Below are positions 1 to 6,570 of a stretch of 7,145 nucleotides of DNA, one piece after another; position 1 is the stretch's first letter; the number at the start of each line of letters is the position of its first letter. Made by a program: the position numbers and the translations under genes. Origin of the DNA: CBDUWP01 sp965370955 (GTDB lineage: Bacteria; Planctomycetota; Phycisphaerae; Sedimentisphaerales; Anaerobacaceae); the NCBI GenBank assembly GCA_965370955.1, contig CBDUWP010000074.1, positions 1 to 7,145 of the forward strand, written 5' to 3'. The notes under the pieces were generated by a model. It saw only the letters and a list, made by a program, of their open reading frames with translations, was not told where the DNA came from and did not search any database.

Positions 1-1117
1 CGAAGCTTTCCAATTTAACACCGTTTGGCTTGGTTGGTTTGATTAGGTTACCTGTTGCGTTTATGTGTGGAATTTTTTTCTCGGCTCGATGAAGTTCAAG
101 TGAGAAATCTCCGCTATCGTTTAATTTTTCGACGAATTTTCTGCTAATGATATGTATAGCTATGCTTCCTAGTTGAAAAAGCAGTGATCCATCAGGTTGT
201 TTTCTTTCGGCTTGTTCGTCAGAGAGATCGCTATATTCGATTACTGTCATTTTGCCGTCGACGAAACAGAAGTTGCCGACTTTTTCCATCGGATTGGTTT
301 TGATTAGTGCTTTGGAGGACATTTCGGCATTGTTATTTGCGTGCAGTCCTATGAAGAGCGGATCCAATATATTTATTAGTGGATTGTCAATTTGGAAATA
401 GCTAATTTGTTCAATGTTTCGCGATTGCATATCTTGTATAGCACCGCTTTGATACAGGGCTTTTAGACTGCCGCCGTGACCATCTGGTGAACAGGCGATA
501 GTGTTTTTATCAGCCAGTAAAATTTTGCCGTCAAAGCCAAAATTCGGCAGGGTTCCTTGTTTGAAGATAAACACATTATTTTTTTCGAGCCCAAAATAAT
601 TCGCTGATTTGAATATTGATACTGTTTGTTCATAGTTTAGCTTGCTTGTCATGATATACCATGGGCAAACAGCGTTATATTTTTTGTTTGTCGCCTTGAT
701 AATTTCGGCGAAGATTTGGAAGAGCGTTTTCTTTTTGATTGGACTGGTTGGATAATTTCCTTTTGGCCCATCAAAGCCGAGCCTTGTCCCTTGTCCTCCA
801 GCCACGGTAAAAGCAGCCACTTTACCGGCAGCGATTAGATTTTCACCGATTTTTTCACATTTATTGTAGAATATTTTGTTTTTTTCTGATTTGGGCTGGT
901 TTTTATAGTAGTTAGCTGGGGTTAATTGTCCATTCATGGTATTTTTCGGCTGATTTACCACATATTTTTCGATCCAGACAGCGATTTTGTCTAAATCCAA
1001 TTGGTCGATTTGTTTAAGCAGGTCATTTTTTTGATTTTCGGCCAGCCCGTCATAAAAATCCAAAAGGTGCTCTTGATGATATTTAGTTAATTTATCTTTG
1101 ATTTCGCCGAATTTCAC
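1..1117 (-). CDS. UDPGP-family UTP--sugar-1-phosphate uridylyltransferase (UDP-GlcNAc pyrophosphorylase/UAP1-like), C-terminus cut by window edge
   Basis: The frame translates to 372 residues before leaving the window, and homologues of about 460-500 residues imply that roughly 100 C-terminal residues are missing. The family transfers UMP from UTP to a hexose-1-phosphate (GlcNAc-1-P, GalNAc-1-P or glucose-1-P) in the cytosol, giving UDP-sugars for envelope polysaccharide. Visible hallmarks are the nucleotide-binding loop AGGQGTRLG (106-114) followed by PKG (118-120), PDGHGG (211-216, the uridine-contact loop, PDGNGG in eukaryotic AGX/UAP1), QIDNP (242-246), KTNPMEKVG (273-281), VIEYSDLS (292-299), GSIAIH (317-322) and HRAEKKIPHI (343-352). 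The GTG at 1117 is chosen because GGAGAG lies 8 nt upstream and the protein then starts with an N-terminal helix like UAP1 (QEHLLDFY at 15-22). An in-frame ATG at 1153 adds 12 residues but has no Shine-Dalgarno. Sugar specificity (GlcNAc versus glucose or both) cannot be read from the sequence. The family call is firm. Confidence 0.93.
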   Translation of the reverse strand, partial: MKFGEIKDKLTKYHQEHLLDFYDGLAENQKNDLLKQIDQLDLDKIAVWIEKYVVNQPKNTMNGQLTPANYYKNQPKSEKNKIFYNKCEKIGENLIAAGKVAAFTVAGGQGTRLGFDGPKGNYPTSPIKKKTLFQIFAEIIKATNKKYNAVCPWYIMTSKLNYEQTVSIFKSANYFGLEKNNVFIFKQGTLPNFGFDGKILLADKNTIACSPDGHGGSLKALYQSGAIQDMQSRNIEQISYFQIDNPLINILDPLFIGLHANNNAEMSSKALIKTNPMEKVGNFCFVDGKMTVIEYSDLSDEQAERKQPDGSLLFQLGSIAIHIISRKFVEKLNDSGDFSLELHRAEKKIPHINATGNLIKPTKPNGVKLESF

Positions 1118-1125
1118 TATTTTTG

Positions 1126-1131
1126 CTCTCC
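1126..1131 (-). promoter_or_regulatory. Shine-Dalgarno that decides the GTG start of the pyrophosphorylase
   Basis: Read on the minus strand this is GGAGAG, ending 8 nt before the GTG at 1117. The alternative upstream ATG at 1153 is preceded by an A-rich stretch with no purine-rich SD, so the GTG start is preferred. Confidence 0.6.
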
Positions 1132-1219
1132 GATTAGTCTCGAATTGGTTCATTTTGGTTTACTTAGCTGATTTTGATTTTAGTTTGTTTATGTGAATTT
1201 GGCAATTGGTTTAGTTTGG

Positions 1220-1247
1220 TTAATATTGATTTTTGCCAAAAATTCAA
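1220..1247 (-). promoter_or_regulatory. Candidate sigma70-like promoter for the pyrophosphorylase gene
   Basis: On the minus strand, TTGAAT (complement of 1242-1247) and TATTAA (complement of 1220-1225) are separated by 16 nt, each matching 4 of 6 consensus bases. It lies about 100 nt upstream of the GTG start. In such AT-rich sequence a match of this quality is weak evidence. Confidence 0.25.
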
Positions 1248-1275
1248 GAAGTATCTCTATTTTGCCGAAATTAAC

Positions 1276-1304
1276 TTGACAAAAGGGCTCTTTAGTAATA
1301 GCAT
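1276..1304 (+). promoter_or_regulatory. Candidate sigma70-like promoter with perfect -35, upstream of the prepilin-like gene
   Basis: A perfect TTGACA (1276-1281) is followed after 17 nt by TAGCAT (1299-1304), which matches TATAAT at 4 of 6 positions. Transcription would begin near 1311, leaving a leader of almost 400 nt before the ATG at 1709. A closer alternative is TATTAT (1545-1550, 5 of 6) with a poor -35 (TTGGTT, 1521-1526, 18-nt spacer), which would give a leader of about 150 nt. Which one is used cannot be decided from sequence. Confidence 0.35.
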
Positions 1305-1708
1305 AACATTTAGATGCAGGCGGCAGTTTGATGTGATTATATTTGTATTTATATATTTTTTGTAGTCATCATAATTGTTTATTCATTCCATCAAGCCTTT
1401 CTGCCTGATTTGAAAGAGCCTAGTGACATGTTTTGTGACGAAGGACTTGAAAATTGAAGGCTAAGCCAAGAAATGTTAAGTGGTTGGGGCTTGTTCCCCT
1501 CTATCCGCTAAGTTTTTTAGTTGGTTTAGTTTTTTTAAAATCAGTATTATGAAACTATTTGATATTGGGCAGAATTTTTTTGGCTAAAATCCGCAAGCTT
1601 TAAGTAAATGTAATTTTAATTGTTATTTAAGTTTGTAATTGAAGTTTTTTCGGAAAAGGCTCCAATATCAGATTATTTTGCGGATTTGATTTAGAAAGGA
1701 GCAGTACA

Positions 1709-2719
1709 ATGAAAAAGAGAAAAGGTTTTACATTGGTTGAGCTTTTGGTGGTTATTTCCATCATAGCTTTATTGATGGGCATTTTAATGCCGGCTTTGTC
1801 GAAGGTCAGATTGATAGCTTTTCGAATGATGTGCGGTGCCAGTGAAAGTGCTATTGGCAAAGCAATGATGATCTATGCTAACGACAATGATGACGATTTT
1901 CCCGTTGCCGGCGACTCCAGAGCGAGCGTTTGGGATAGGAACGGCAGGATACAAGATTGGAAAGCGACCAAACGCGCACAAGCTTTTCAGGGCAGTGCTG
2001 CTAATGGAGCTACTATCACGTCTTGTTTTTATCTTTTAGTCAGATATGCAGAGGTATCTACAGAACAATTTGTTTGTAAAGGTGACAAAACTGTTGAGCC
2101 ATTTAAGATTACAGTGGCAGATACTGCAGGCACTATTACTGATGAAACTGCTGTATGGGACTTTGGCACATACAATAGCACCTTAGGTATTTTCCCAGCT
2201 AAATTCTGCAGCTATTCTTATCAGATGCCTGTTAGGGTTACGGCCACTGGGAAGCGATTTCCGATTACTGCCTTATCTAATCCAAGCAGTCCTGTAGTCG
2301 GTGATAGAAATCCTTACAAGGATATAAAGAGCCAGATATATATGCCGACATCTGAAGTGCCGGATCCTACTGTTGGTACTGCGAGTCCTTTCAAGTGGGA
2401 AGATGACGATGGCAAACATAATTGTGCTGCACATGAATTTGAAGGTCAAAATGTTTTGTTTGCAGATAGCCATGTGAAATTTTGTCGTACTCCTGTAGTT
2501 GGTATTCAGCAGGATCATATCTGGATGCCTTGGAACACGAGAGATGTATCAGTCGCAGGTTTTCCGACAACTCCTGAGAGAATGTTGAATGATTGCCAAG
2601 TACCACAAAAATCTTCTTGTCTTGATGGTCGAGCAGGCAGCTGGAGTGGTTCTTTCCAGTCTCAACACGAGCAGGATGCATATTTGATGTGCGAATCTAA
2701 TAATGAGGATGCCTACTAG
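1709..2719 (+). CDS. Prepilin-type N-terminal cleavage/methylation protein, DUF1559-like planctomycete secreted protein
   Basis: This 336-residue protein opens with a class III (type IV pilin/type II pseudopilin) signal: basic MKKRKG, cleavage expected between G6 and F7, FTLVE with the conserved glutamate at mature position 5 (E11), then a hydrophobic helix to about residue 30. A prepilin peptidase should cut it and methylate F7, after which it is assembled or released at the envelope by pilus or type II secretion machinery. The C-terminal part carries the signature of the planctomycete family: H242, then GQNVLFAD (246-253), then HVKF (255-258). The usual form ends in DG, but here it is DS (D253-S254). 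FVCKGD (121-126) matches the family's F-x-C-x-x-D segment, and SSPVVGD (193-199) matches its S-P-x-x-x-x-D segment. There are nine cysteines, plausible for disulfides outside the cytoplasm. The SD AAAGGAG (1695-1701) sits 7 nt before the ATG. No pilus or secretion genes are nearby, so it is an orphan of a large paralogous family; its cargo or ligand is unknown. Confidence 0.9.
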   Translation: MKKRKGFTLVELLVVISIIALLMGILMPALSKVRLIAFRMMCGASESAIGKAMMIYANDNDDDFPVAGDSRASVWDRNGRIQDWKATKRAQAFQGSAANGATITSCFYLLVRYAEVSTEQFVCKGDKTVEPFKITVADTAGTITDETAVWDFGTYNSTLGIFPAKFCSYSYQMPVRVTATGKRFPITALSNPSSPVVGDRNPYKDIKSQIYMPTSEVPDPTVGTASPFKWEDDDGKHNCAAHEFEGQNVLFADSHVKFCRTPVVGIQQDHIWMPWNTRDVSVAGFPTTPERMLNDCQVPQKSSCLDGRAGSWSGSFQSQHEQDAYLMCESNNEDAY

Positions 2720-2767
2720 TATTGTAGCTGTTTGAGAATCAACTGTTTTTTGTTTGTTGAATTTTAT

Positions 2768-2798
2768 AAAGCCAGTCCGTTTTGGGCTGGCTTTTTTT
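2768..2798 (+). terminator. Intrinsic terminator of the prepilin-like gene
   Basis: An 11-bp stem, AAAGCCAGTCC (2768-2778) pairing with GGGCTGGCTTT (2784-2794) with one G-T wobble, closes a GTTTT loop and runs into seven T's (2792-2798). It begins 48 nt after the TAG stop. The AAA at the stem base also gives a partial U-tract on the other strand, but the nearest minus-strand stop (3204) is over 400 bases away, so it mainly serves the plus strand. Confidence 0.9.
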
Positions 2799-3203
2799 GT
2801 TGTGTGTTTATTGCGAAAATGTTTGAGTGGTTGCAGGAATTTTGCGATTAAATATGCAAAATGGGTGAAAAACAGGGGTCAAAAATGACCATAAATTGGC
2901 AAAACTTTCCATTTCTTTCCAAAACTTACCCAAAACTTACAACTTTTGCTCCCTTTTTACCCCTTTTTTTTCGGCCAATTGTCTAAATGGTATGAAAATA
3001 ATGAAAATGGTGCAGGCTGAAAATTACAGCCACAGGGATTCGACAGGCTCAGCCACCGAGCACACAGAGAATACAAAAACTATTAGCCACAGAGAACGAC
3101 GGAGATCCTAAAAAACTATTGGACACAGAGAACACAGAGATTGAAAAAAACGAGATTGTCACAACCTATTACAATATGCAAAGTTCGAATCTATAGACCC
3201 TGA
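2799..3203. other. Convergent noncoding gap with layered short repeats
   Basis: This stretch lies between a plus-strand gene with its own terminator and the 3' end of a minus-strand gene. From left to right it contains a 5-bp hairpin GGTCA-AAAA-TGACC (2877-2890), an exact tandem duplication CCAAAACTTAC (2919-2929 and 2930-2940), a pyrimidine-rich tract (about 2946-2972), a distant 7-bp inverted pair AATTGGC (2894-2900) and GCCAATT (2974-2980), and the CACAGAG repeat array (3028-3156). A 71-codon frame (2896-3111) crosses these repeats and has no SD; I do not consider it a gene. Confidence 0.6.
3028..3156. repeat. Degenerate tandem repeat of about 36 bp built on CACAGAG
   Basis: Three successive units begin at 3051, 3085 and 3121, with a partial fourth at 3028. 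Each starts with a variant of AGCCACAGAG, continues with a second CACAGAG-like word, and ends in an A-run; units 1 and 2 both end in the exact 10-mer AAAAACTATT (3075-3084 and 3111-3120), fixing the period at 36. Unit 3 begins GGACACAGAGAACACAGAG. The partial unit also holds TTCGACAGGCTCAGCC (3039-3054). CACAGAGAACACAGAG-type strings are, to my recollection, scattered in intergenic DNA of many environmental bacteria including planctomycetes; that recollection is not checked here. The function is unknown. Confidence 0.7.
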
Positions 3204-4238
3204 CTATTTATAATTTTTGCCGGCTTCCATGAAAGCAACCATATTTTCCAATGGTACACCAGGCGGCAAATCACAGCCAGTACTTAAAATGAAATGTGGA
3301 TAATCTCTCATTTCATCAAGCAATTCTATTGTTGCCTGTGTAACTGTCTCAACAGTACCGTCTTTCATGATTTTTGTCGGATTAATATTTCCAATAATCG
3401 CAATATCCTCAGGTACCATTTGAGCAACTTTCGAAAGGTCAATGCCAGCATCTGGTGAGTCAAGGCTTATACCACCTACACCTGTCTGAGACATAGCTTC
3501 TACAAGATGCATAATGTTGCCGCATATATGATATATAGTATCTATATTGCTGTATTTGCAGCTTTCAAGAATATGCGTAACAAATTCTCCGCTGAATTGG
3601 CTGAACTGATCTGGGCCGAGTATTGAAGCTGTTGGCTCAAGAATACAAATTAAATCAGCTCCAGCACTAATAAGAGCTTGAGTGTACTCCATAATAATTG
3701 AAGTACAAAACCGGCAAATATATCCGAGTTTATCGGGGTCTATTATCGAACTTATTGCGGCTTCCTGTGCTCCAATCAACAGACCGGCAAAGGAAAATGG
3801 GCCTATTACATAAGCACCAACTAAAACATCGCGGCTGAACCCAAGTTTCATCATTTCAATCGTTTTCAAGTATGATTGAATCCTCGCATCAGCAAGAATG
3901 TTGATATGGCGGTATTTGTCGAGATCTTCGATTGTTTTAACCGGATGAAGCTCAACGCTACTAGATTCATTAATTGGGAATCGAACAGGTAAACCAATCG
4001 CATTAGCTTCTACTGATAAATCCATCATCATAAAAGCAGCATCCGGCTTTAGCTGAGAAACCAACGCTGCGATTGCTTTGTAATGTATAGCGTGATTTTG
4101 TTGGGCGATTTTTATCGAACAATTCAAAATATCACATCCTGGAAATCCTACTAACGGAGCCATAAGTCTTTTATTTTTAGAATAGGCTTGTTTCGACAAT
4201 TCTGATAACTTGGTACTGTTTGATGTTCTGTTAATCAT
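3204..4238 (-). CDS. Uroporphyrinogen decarboxylase-superfamily protein, MtaA/MtbA-like cobamide methyltransferase type
   Basis: This 344-residue protein is full length for the family. The UroD fold is shared by haem-pathway decarboxylases and by zinc-dependent methyltransferases that move a methyl group between a corrinoid protein and a thiol or other acceptor (MtaA, MtbA, CmuA). It belongs with the second kind: the zinc ligands H237-x-C239 (in YHICGN, 236-241) and a distal cysteine C322 (in STGCDLPPGVP, 319-329) are all present, a pattern true UroD enzymes lack. Other family segments are LEPTAS (200-205), GGISLD (255-260) and IIGNINPT (281-288). The N-terminal region has no UroD-type arginine-rich substrate motif that I can see. 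There is no signal peptide, so it should be cytosolic. The ATG at 4238 has only a weak GGG upstream and no better in-frame start is evident. No corrinoid protein, MtxB-type methyltransferase or reactivase lies in the window, so acceptor and donor are unknown. Coenzyme M is an unlikely acceptor in this organism group. Confidence 0.88.
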   Translation of the reverse strand: MINRTSNSTKLSELSKQAYSKNKRLMAPLVGFPGCDILNCSIKIAQQNHAIHYKAIAALVSQLKPDAAFMMMDLSVEANAIGLPVRFPINESSSVELHPVKTIEDLDKYRHINILADARIQSYLKTIEMMKLGFSRDVLVGAYVIGPFSFAGLLIGAQEAAISSIIDPDKLGYICRFCTSIIMEYTQALISAGADLICILEPTASILGPDQFSQFSGEFVTHILESCKYSNIDTIYHICGNIMHLVEAMSQTGVGGISLDSPDAGIDLSKVAQMVPEDIAIIGNINPTKIMKDGTVETVTQATIELLDEMRDYPHFILSTGCDLPPGVPLENMVAFMEAGKNYK

Positions 4239-4576
4239 CCGGTTAGGCCCTATAAAAAATTAATTACTTTACATGCCCTCATCTTACCAAAAGTTCTTGT
4301 GTATAAATTCCATTATTCCTCTGTTTTATTGAACTATTATGCTAAAAATAAATTATCGGATAAGTATTTTGAAACAATACCTCTCTGTAGTTACAATGCA
4401 AACTTCGCTAAGAAATATCACTATCGGAAAAGGCGACCATAATAAGCAAAATGGCTAATCAATGGCTTACTTGGATTTTTGGCAGAGAAGGTTGTCTTAT
4501 TACTGCTTTTTTGTTAAATTGGCCATAGCTATAACAACTAGGATTACAATCGTAAATAATTAAAAGGACAAATAAG
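4239..4576. other. Divergent AT-rich intergenic region between the methyltransferase-like and aconitase genes
   Basis: This 338-base gap must drive both neighbours, yet no sigma70-like pair stands out. The nearest candidates for the aconitase are TACAAT (4545-4550) with no good -35, and TTGTTA (4511-4516) with no properly spaced -10. A 25-codon frame (4451-4528) with three tryptophans precedes the aconitase gene but lacks an SD at usable distance. A weak stem GCAG...CTGC followed by six T's (about 4483-4516) looks only faintly terminator-like. No riboswitch or known RNA was recognised. Confidence 0.5.
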
Positions 4577-6541
4577 ATGGCCATGACACTTGCCTATAAG
4601 ATTTTATCTAACCATATAAAAGACGGCCAATTGCAGCCGGATGAACCCATAGGAATTCGTATCGATCAAACCCTCACACAAGATGCGACAGGTACTACAG
4701 CTTTTTTATTATATGAATCGGCTGGCGGCGGTATGGTTAATACTGATTTGTCTGTCAGCTATATTGATCATAACATGAGCCAATTTGGACCGGAAAACCA
4801 TAATGACCATCTATATCTGCAAACAGTTGCAGCTAAATCCGGTGTCTATTTATCCCGAGCCGGCAATGGAATTTGTCATCAAGTTCATCTTGAGCGATTT
4901 GGAAAGCCGGGCTCAACCCTGTTGGGCAGCGATTCGCATACGCCTACCGGAGGCGGCATAGCGCAGATAGCGATCGGTGCAGGCGGTATGGATGTATCTG
5001 TCGCGATGAGCGGCGGCCTGTTTTATCTGACTTGTCCGAAAGTTTATGGTATTAAGCTCACGGGCAAATTACAAAATTGGGCTTCCGCTAAGGATATAAT
5101 CCTCAAACTGCTCAGCCTTTTAAGCACTAAGGGTAATGTCGGCTGGATTGCTGAATATTTTGGCCCAGCTGTTAAGGATTTATCCGTTCCTCAAAGGGCA
5201 ACTATAACCAACATGGGCGCCGAACTCGGCGTTACGACCAGCTTGTTTCCAAGTGATGAGCAAACAGAAAAATTTCTGACAGCCCAAAACAGAGCCAATG
5301 ATTATAAACCTTTGGCAGCAGATGCCGATGCTGTTTATGATAGGGTTATAGAGATAGACCTTGATTCTTTAGAGCCTTTGGCCTCATGTCCATCGTCGCC
5401 TGACAACATTCAGACGATAAAATCCTTAGCTGGTAAAATTGTCAATCAGGTGTTGATCGGAAGCTGCACGAATTCCAGTTACGCAGATTTGATGATGGTG
5501 GCTGCGGTTTTGAAAGGCCGTACAATTAACAGTATGGTTGAGTTGGGCATTGCCCCCGGCAGCGGTCAGGTACTGAATATGTTAGCTGCCAATGGCGCAC
5601 TCGGCGATATGATTTCAGCTGGAGCGAGAATTTTGGAATCTGGCTGCGGGCCTTGCATAGGTCAAGGCTTTTCGCCGGCGAATGACACAGTTTCTCTCCG
5701 TACATTTAATAGGAATTTTGCCGGAAGAACCGGCACTGTCGGCGATCAGGCTTATTTAGTTAGTCCTGAAACAGCGGTGGCTTCGGCCTTGACAGGTAAA
5801 ATTACAGAGCCCAAAACATTAGGTAAACTTTTTAGCATTAGCTGTCCAAAGATTGAATTGCCGAACCAATTTTTGATCAATGACAAGATGATTATAAAAC
5901 CATTGCCGGAAGCTGAGGCCAAACAGGTGACAGTTTTAAGAGGGCCGACGATTGTGGTTCCGGAAGCTCCTGCTAGCTTGGCTGAAAACATTTCCGGCGA
6001 AATGCTGCTCAAATGCGGCGACAAAATAACAACGGATCACATCATGCCGGCTGGTGTATATTTGAAGCTTCGGTCAAATGTCCCTGAATATGCGAAGGTG
6101 GTTTTTGATTGTTTTAGTGAGCCGGATAAGCCGAGCTTTGCCGATCGTGCGTTAGCGTTGAAGGCCAAGCAAACGGCAGGTGTTATTGTGGCTGGCGAAA
6201 GTTATGGTCAGGGTTCTTCGCGGGAACATGCGGCACTTTGTCCGATGTATCTCGGTATTCGGGCTGTGATTGCTAAATCTATAGAGCGGATACACAAGGC
6301 CAATCTCATCAATTTCTGTATTGTTCCGATAGAGTTTGACGATATGGCAGATTATGATAAACTGAACGCCAATGATAAAATCGTTATCAAGAACATTAAA
6401 GATGCAGTCAAAGATAAAAACAAGGTGACGATAGCGATTAACGATCAATATAAGATTATTGGCAAATTGAATTTATCCGAGCGTGACCGAGCTATTTTGC
6501 TTGCGTCTGGTTTATTGAATTATGCTAAAGGGAACCTCTAA
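4577..6541 (+). CDS. Aconitate hydratase, Aquifex-type
   Basis: The enzyme interconverts citrate and isocitrate through cis-aconitate in the citrate cycle, using a cytosolic [4Fe-4S] cluster. At 654 residues it matches the shorter putative 'Aquifex type' aconitases (about 640-660) rather than the roughly 890-residue AcnA/IRP type or AcnB. All core motifs are intact: QDATGT (35-40), YIDHN (62-66), GSDSHTPTGGG (117-127), cluster cysteines C297 (GSCTNS, 295-300), C357 and C360 (GCGPC, 356-360), FNRNFAGR (377-384), and SPETAVASALTG (396-407). After a linker (about 410-465) comes the swivel domain with GDKITTDHIMPAG (481-493) and GESYGQGSSREHAAL (540-554), which contains the catalytic serine. The SD AAGGA (4564-4568) lies 8 nt before the chosen ATG; a second ATG at 4583 is spaced too far. 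Related substrates (homoaconitate, methyl-aconitate) are not excluded, but the arrangement fits aconitase best. It is probably co-transcribed with the downstream exported protein. Confidence 0.93.
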   Translation: MAMTLAYKILSNHIKDGQLQPDEPIGIRIDQTLTQDATGTTAFLLYESAGGGMVNTDLSVSYIDHNMSQFGPENHNDHLYLQTVAAKSGVYLSRAGNGICHQVHLERFGKPGSTLLGSDSHTPTGGGIAQIAIGAGGMDVSVAMSGGLFYLTCPKVYGIKLTGKLQNWASAKDIILKLLSLLSTKGNVGWIAEYFGPAVKDLSVPQRATITNMGAELGVTTSLFPSDEQTEKFLTAQNRANDYKPLAADADAVYDRVIEIDLDSLEPLASCPSSPDNIQTIKSLAGKIVNQVLIGSCTNSSYADLMMVAAVLKGRTINSMVELGIAPGSGQVLNMLAANGALGDMISAGARILESGCGPCIGQGFSPANDTVSLRTFNRNFAGRTGTVGDQAYLVSPETAVASALTGKITEPKTLGKLFSISCPKIELPNQFLINDKMIIKPLPEAEAKQVTVLRGPTIVVPEAPASLAENISGEMLLKCGDKITTDHIMPAGVYLKLRSNVPEYAKVVFDCFSEPDKPSFADRALALKAKQTAGVIVAGESYGQGSSREHAALCPMYLGIRAVIAKSIERIHKANLINFCIVPIEFDDMADYDKLNANDKIVIKNIKDAVKDKNKVTIAINDQYKIIGKLNLSERDRAILLASGLLNYAKGNL

Positions 6542-6557
6542 AAAATAAACATGTTTT

Positions 6558-6562
6558 AAGGA
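6558..6562 (+). promoter_or_regulatory. Shine-Dalgarno that favours the second of two adjacent ATGs
   Basis: AAGGA ends 5 nt before the ATG at 6568 and 8 nt before the ATG at 6571. The 8-nt spacing equals that of the aconitase gene, so 6571 is preferred. The choice changes the protein by one methionine only. Confidence 0.5.
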
Positions 6563-6570
6563 TTGACATG

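Larger units (their letters stand above)
1118..1708. other. Divergent T-rich intergenic region
   Basis: This 591-base gap separates the minus-strand pyrophosphorylase from the plus-strand prepilin-like gene, so it must hold promoters for both. The left half is a run of TTGGTTTA-like words on the plus strand; the exact 12-mer TTGGTTTAGTTT occurs at 1206-1217 and 1521-1532. An 8-bp inverted repeat, TTTGGCAA (1198-1205) and TTGCCAAA (1233-1240), encloses a 27-nt loop. A short GC hairpin, GGGG-CTTGTT-CCCC, lies at about 1487-1500. I see no convincing protein gene: the one 63-codon frame (1174-1365) has low-complexity F/I/V-rich content and no SD. No known riboswitch or structured RNA was recognised. 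Confidence 0.6.

Noticed and set aside
1174..1365. 63-codon plus-strand open frame
   Set aside because: It has no Shine-Dalgarno, a low-complexity F/I/V-rich translation, and overlaps the candidate promoters of both divergent genes.
1206..1532. Exact 12-mer TTGGTTTAGTTT occurring twice in the divergent gap
   Set aside because: The region is T-rich and full of TTGGTTT variants, so a 12-mer match is weak evidence for a binding site.
1627..2681. Minus-strand open frames at 1627-1860, 1784-1981, 2273-2518 and 2391-2681
   Set aside because: They lie antisense to the prepilin-like gene, mostly within it, and have no family resemblance; they are shadows of its codon pattern.
2896..3111. 71-codon plus-strand open frame
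   Set aside because: It runs through the tandem duplication, pyrimidine tract and CACAGAG repeats; its HRE/HTE-rich end is just the repeat translated, and there is no SD.
3028..3156. CRISPR array suggested by the 36-bp period
   Set aside because: The units abut with no unique spacers, the copies are strongly degenerate, and no cas gene is present.
3183..3192. AGTTCGAATC resembling a tRNA T-loop
   Set aside because: The flanking bases do not pair as a T-stem, and no acceptor, D or anticodon arm is found around it.
1650..4434. 11-mer TCGGAAAAGGC shared at 1650-1660 and 4424-4434, upstream of both plus-strand genes
   Set aside because: Several 11-mer coincidences are expected by chance in a 7-kb window, and the distances to the two ATGs differ greatly (about 50 versus 140 nt).
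5752..6448. Minus-strand open frames at 5752-6024 and 6152-6448
   Set aside because: They lie antisense inside the well-conserved aconitase gene and show no recognisable protein features.
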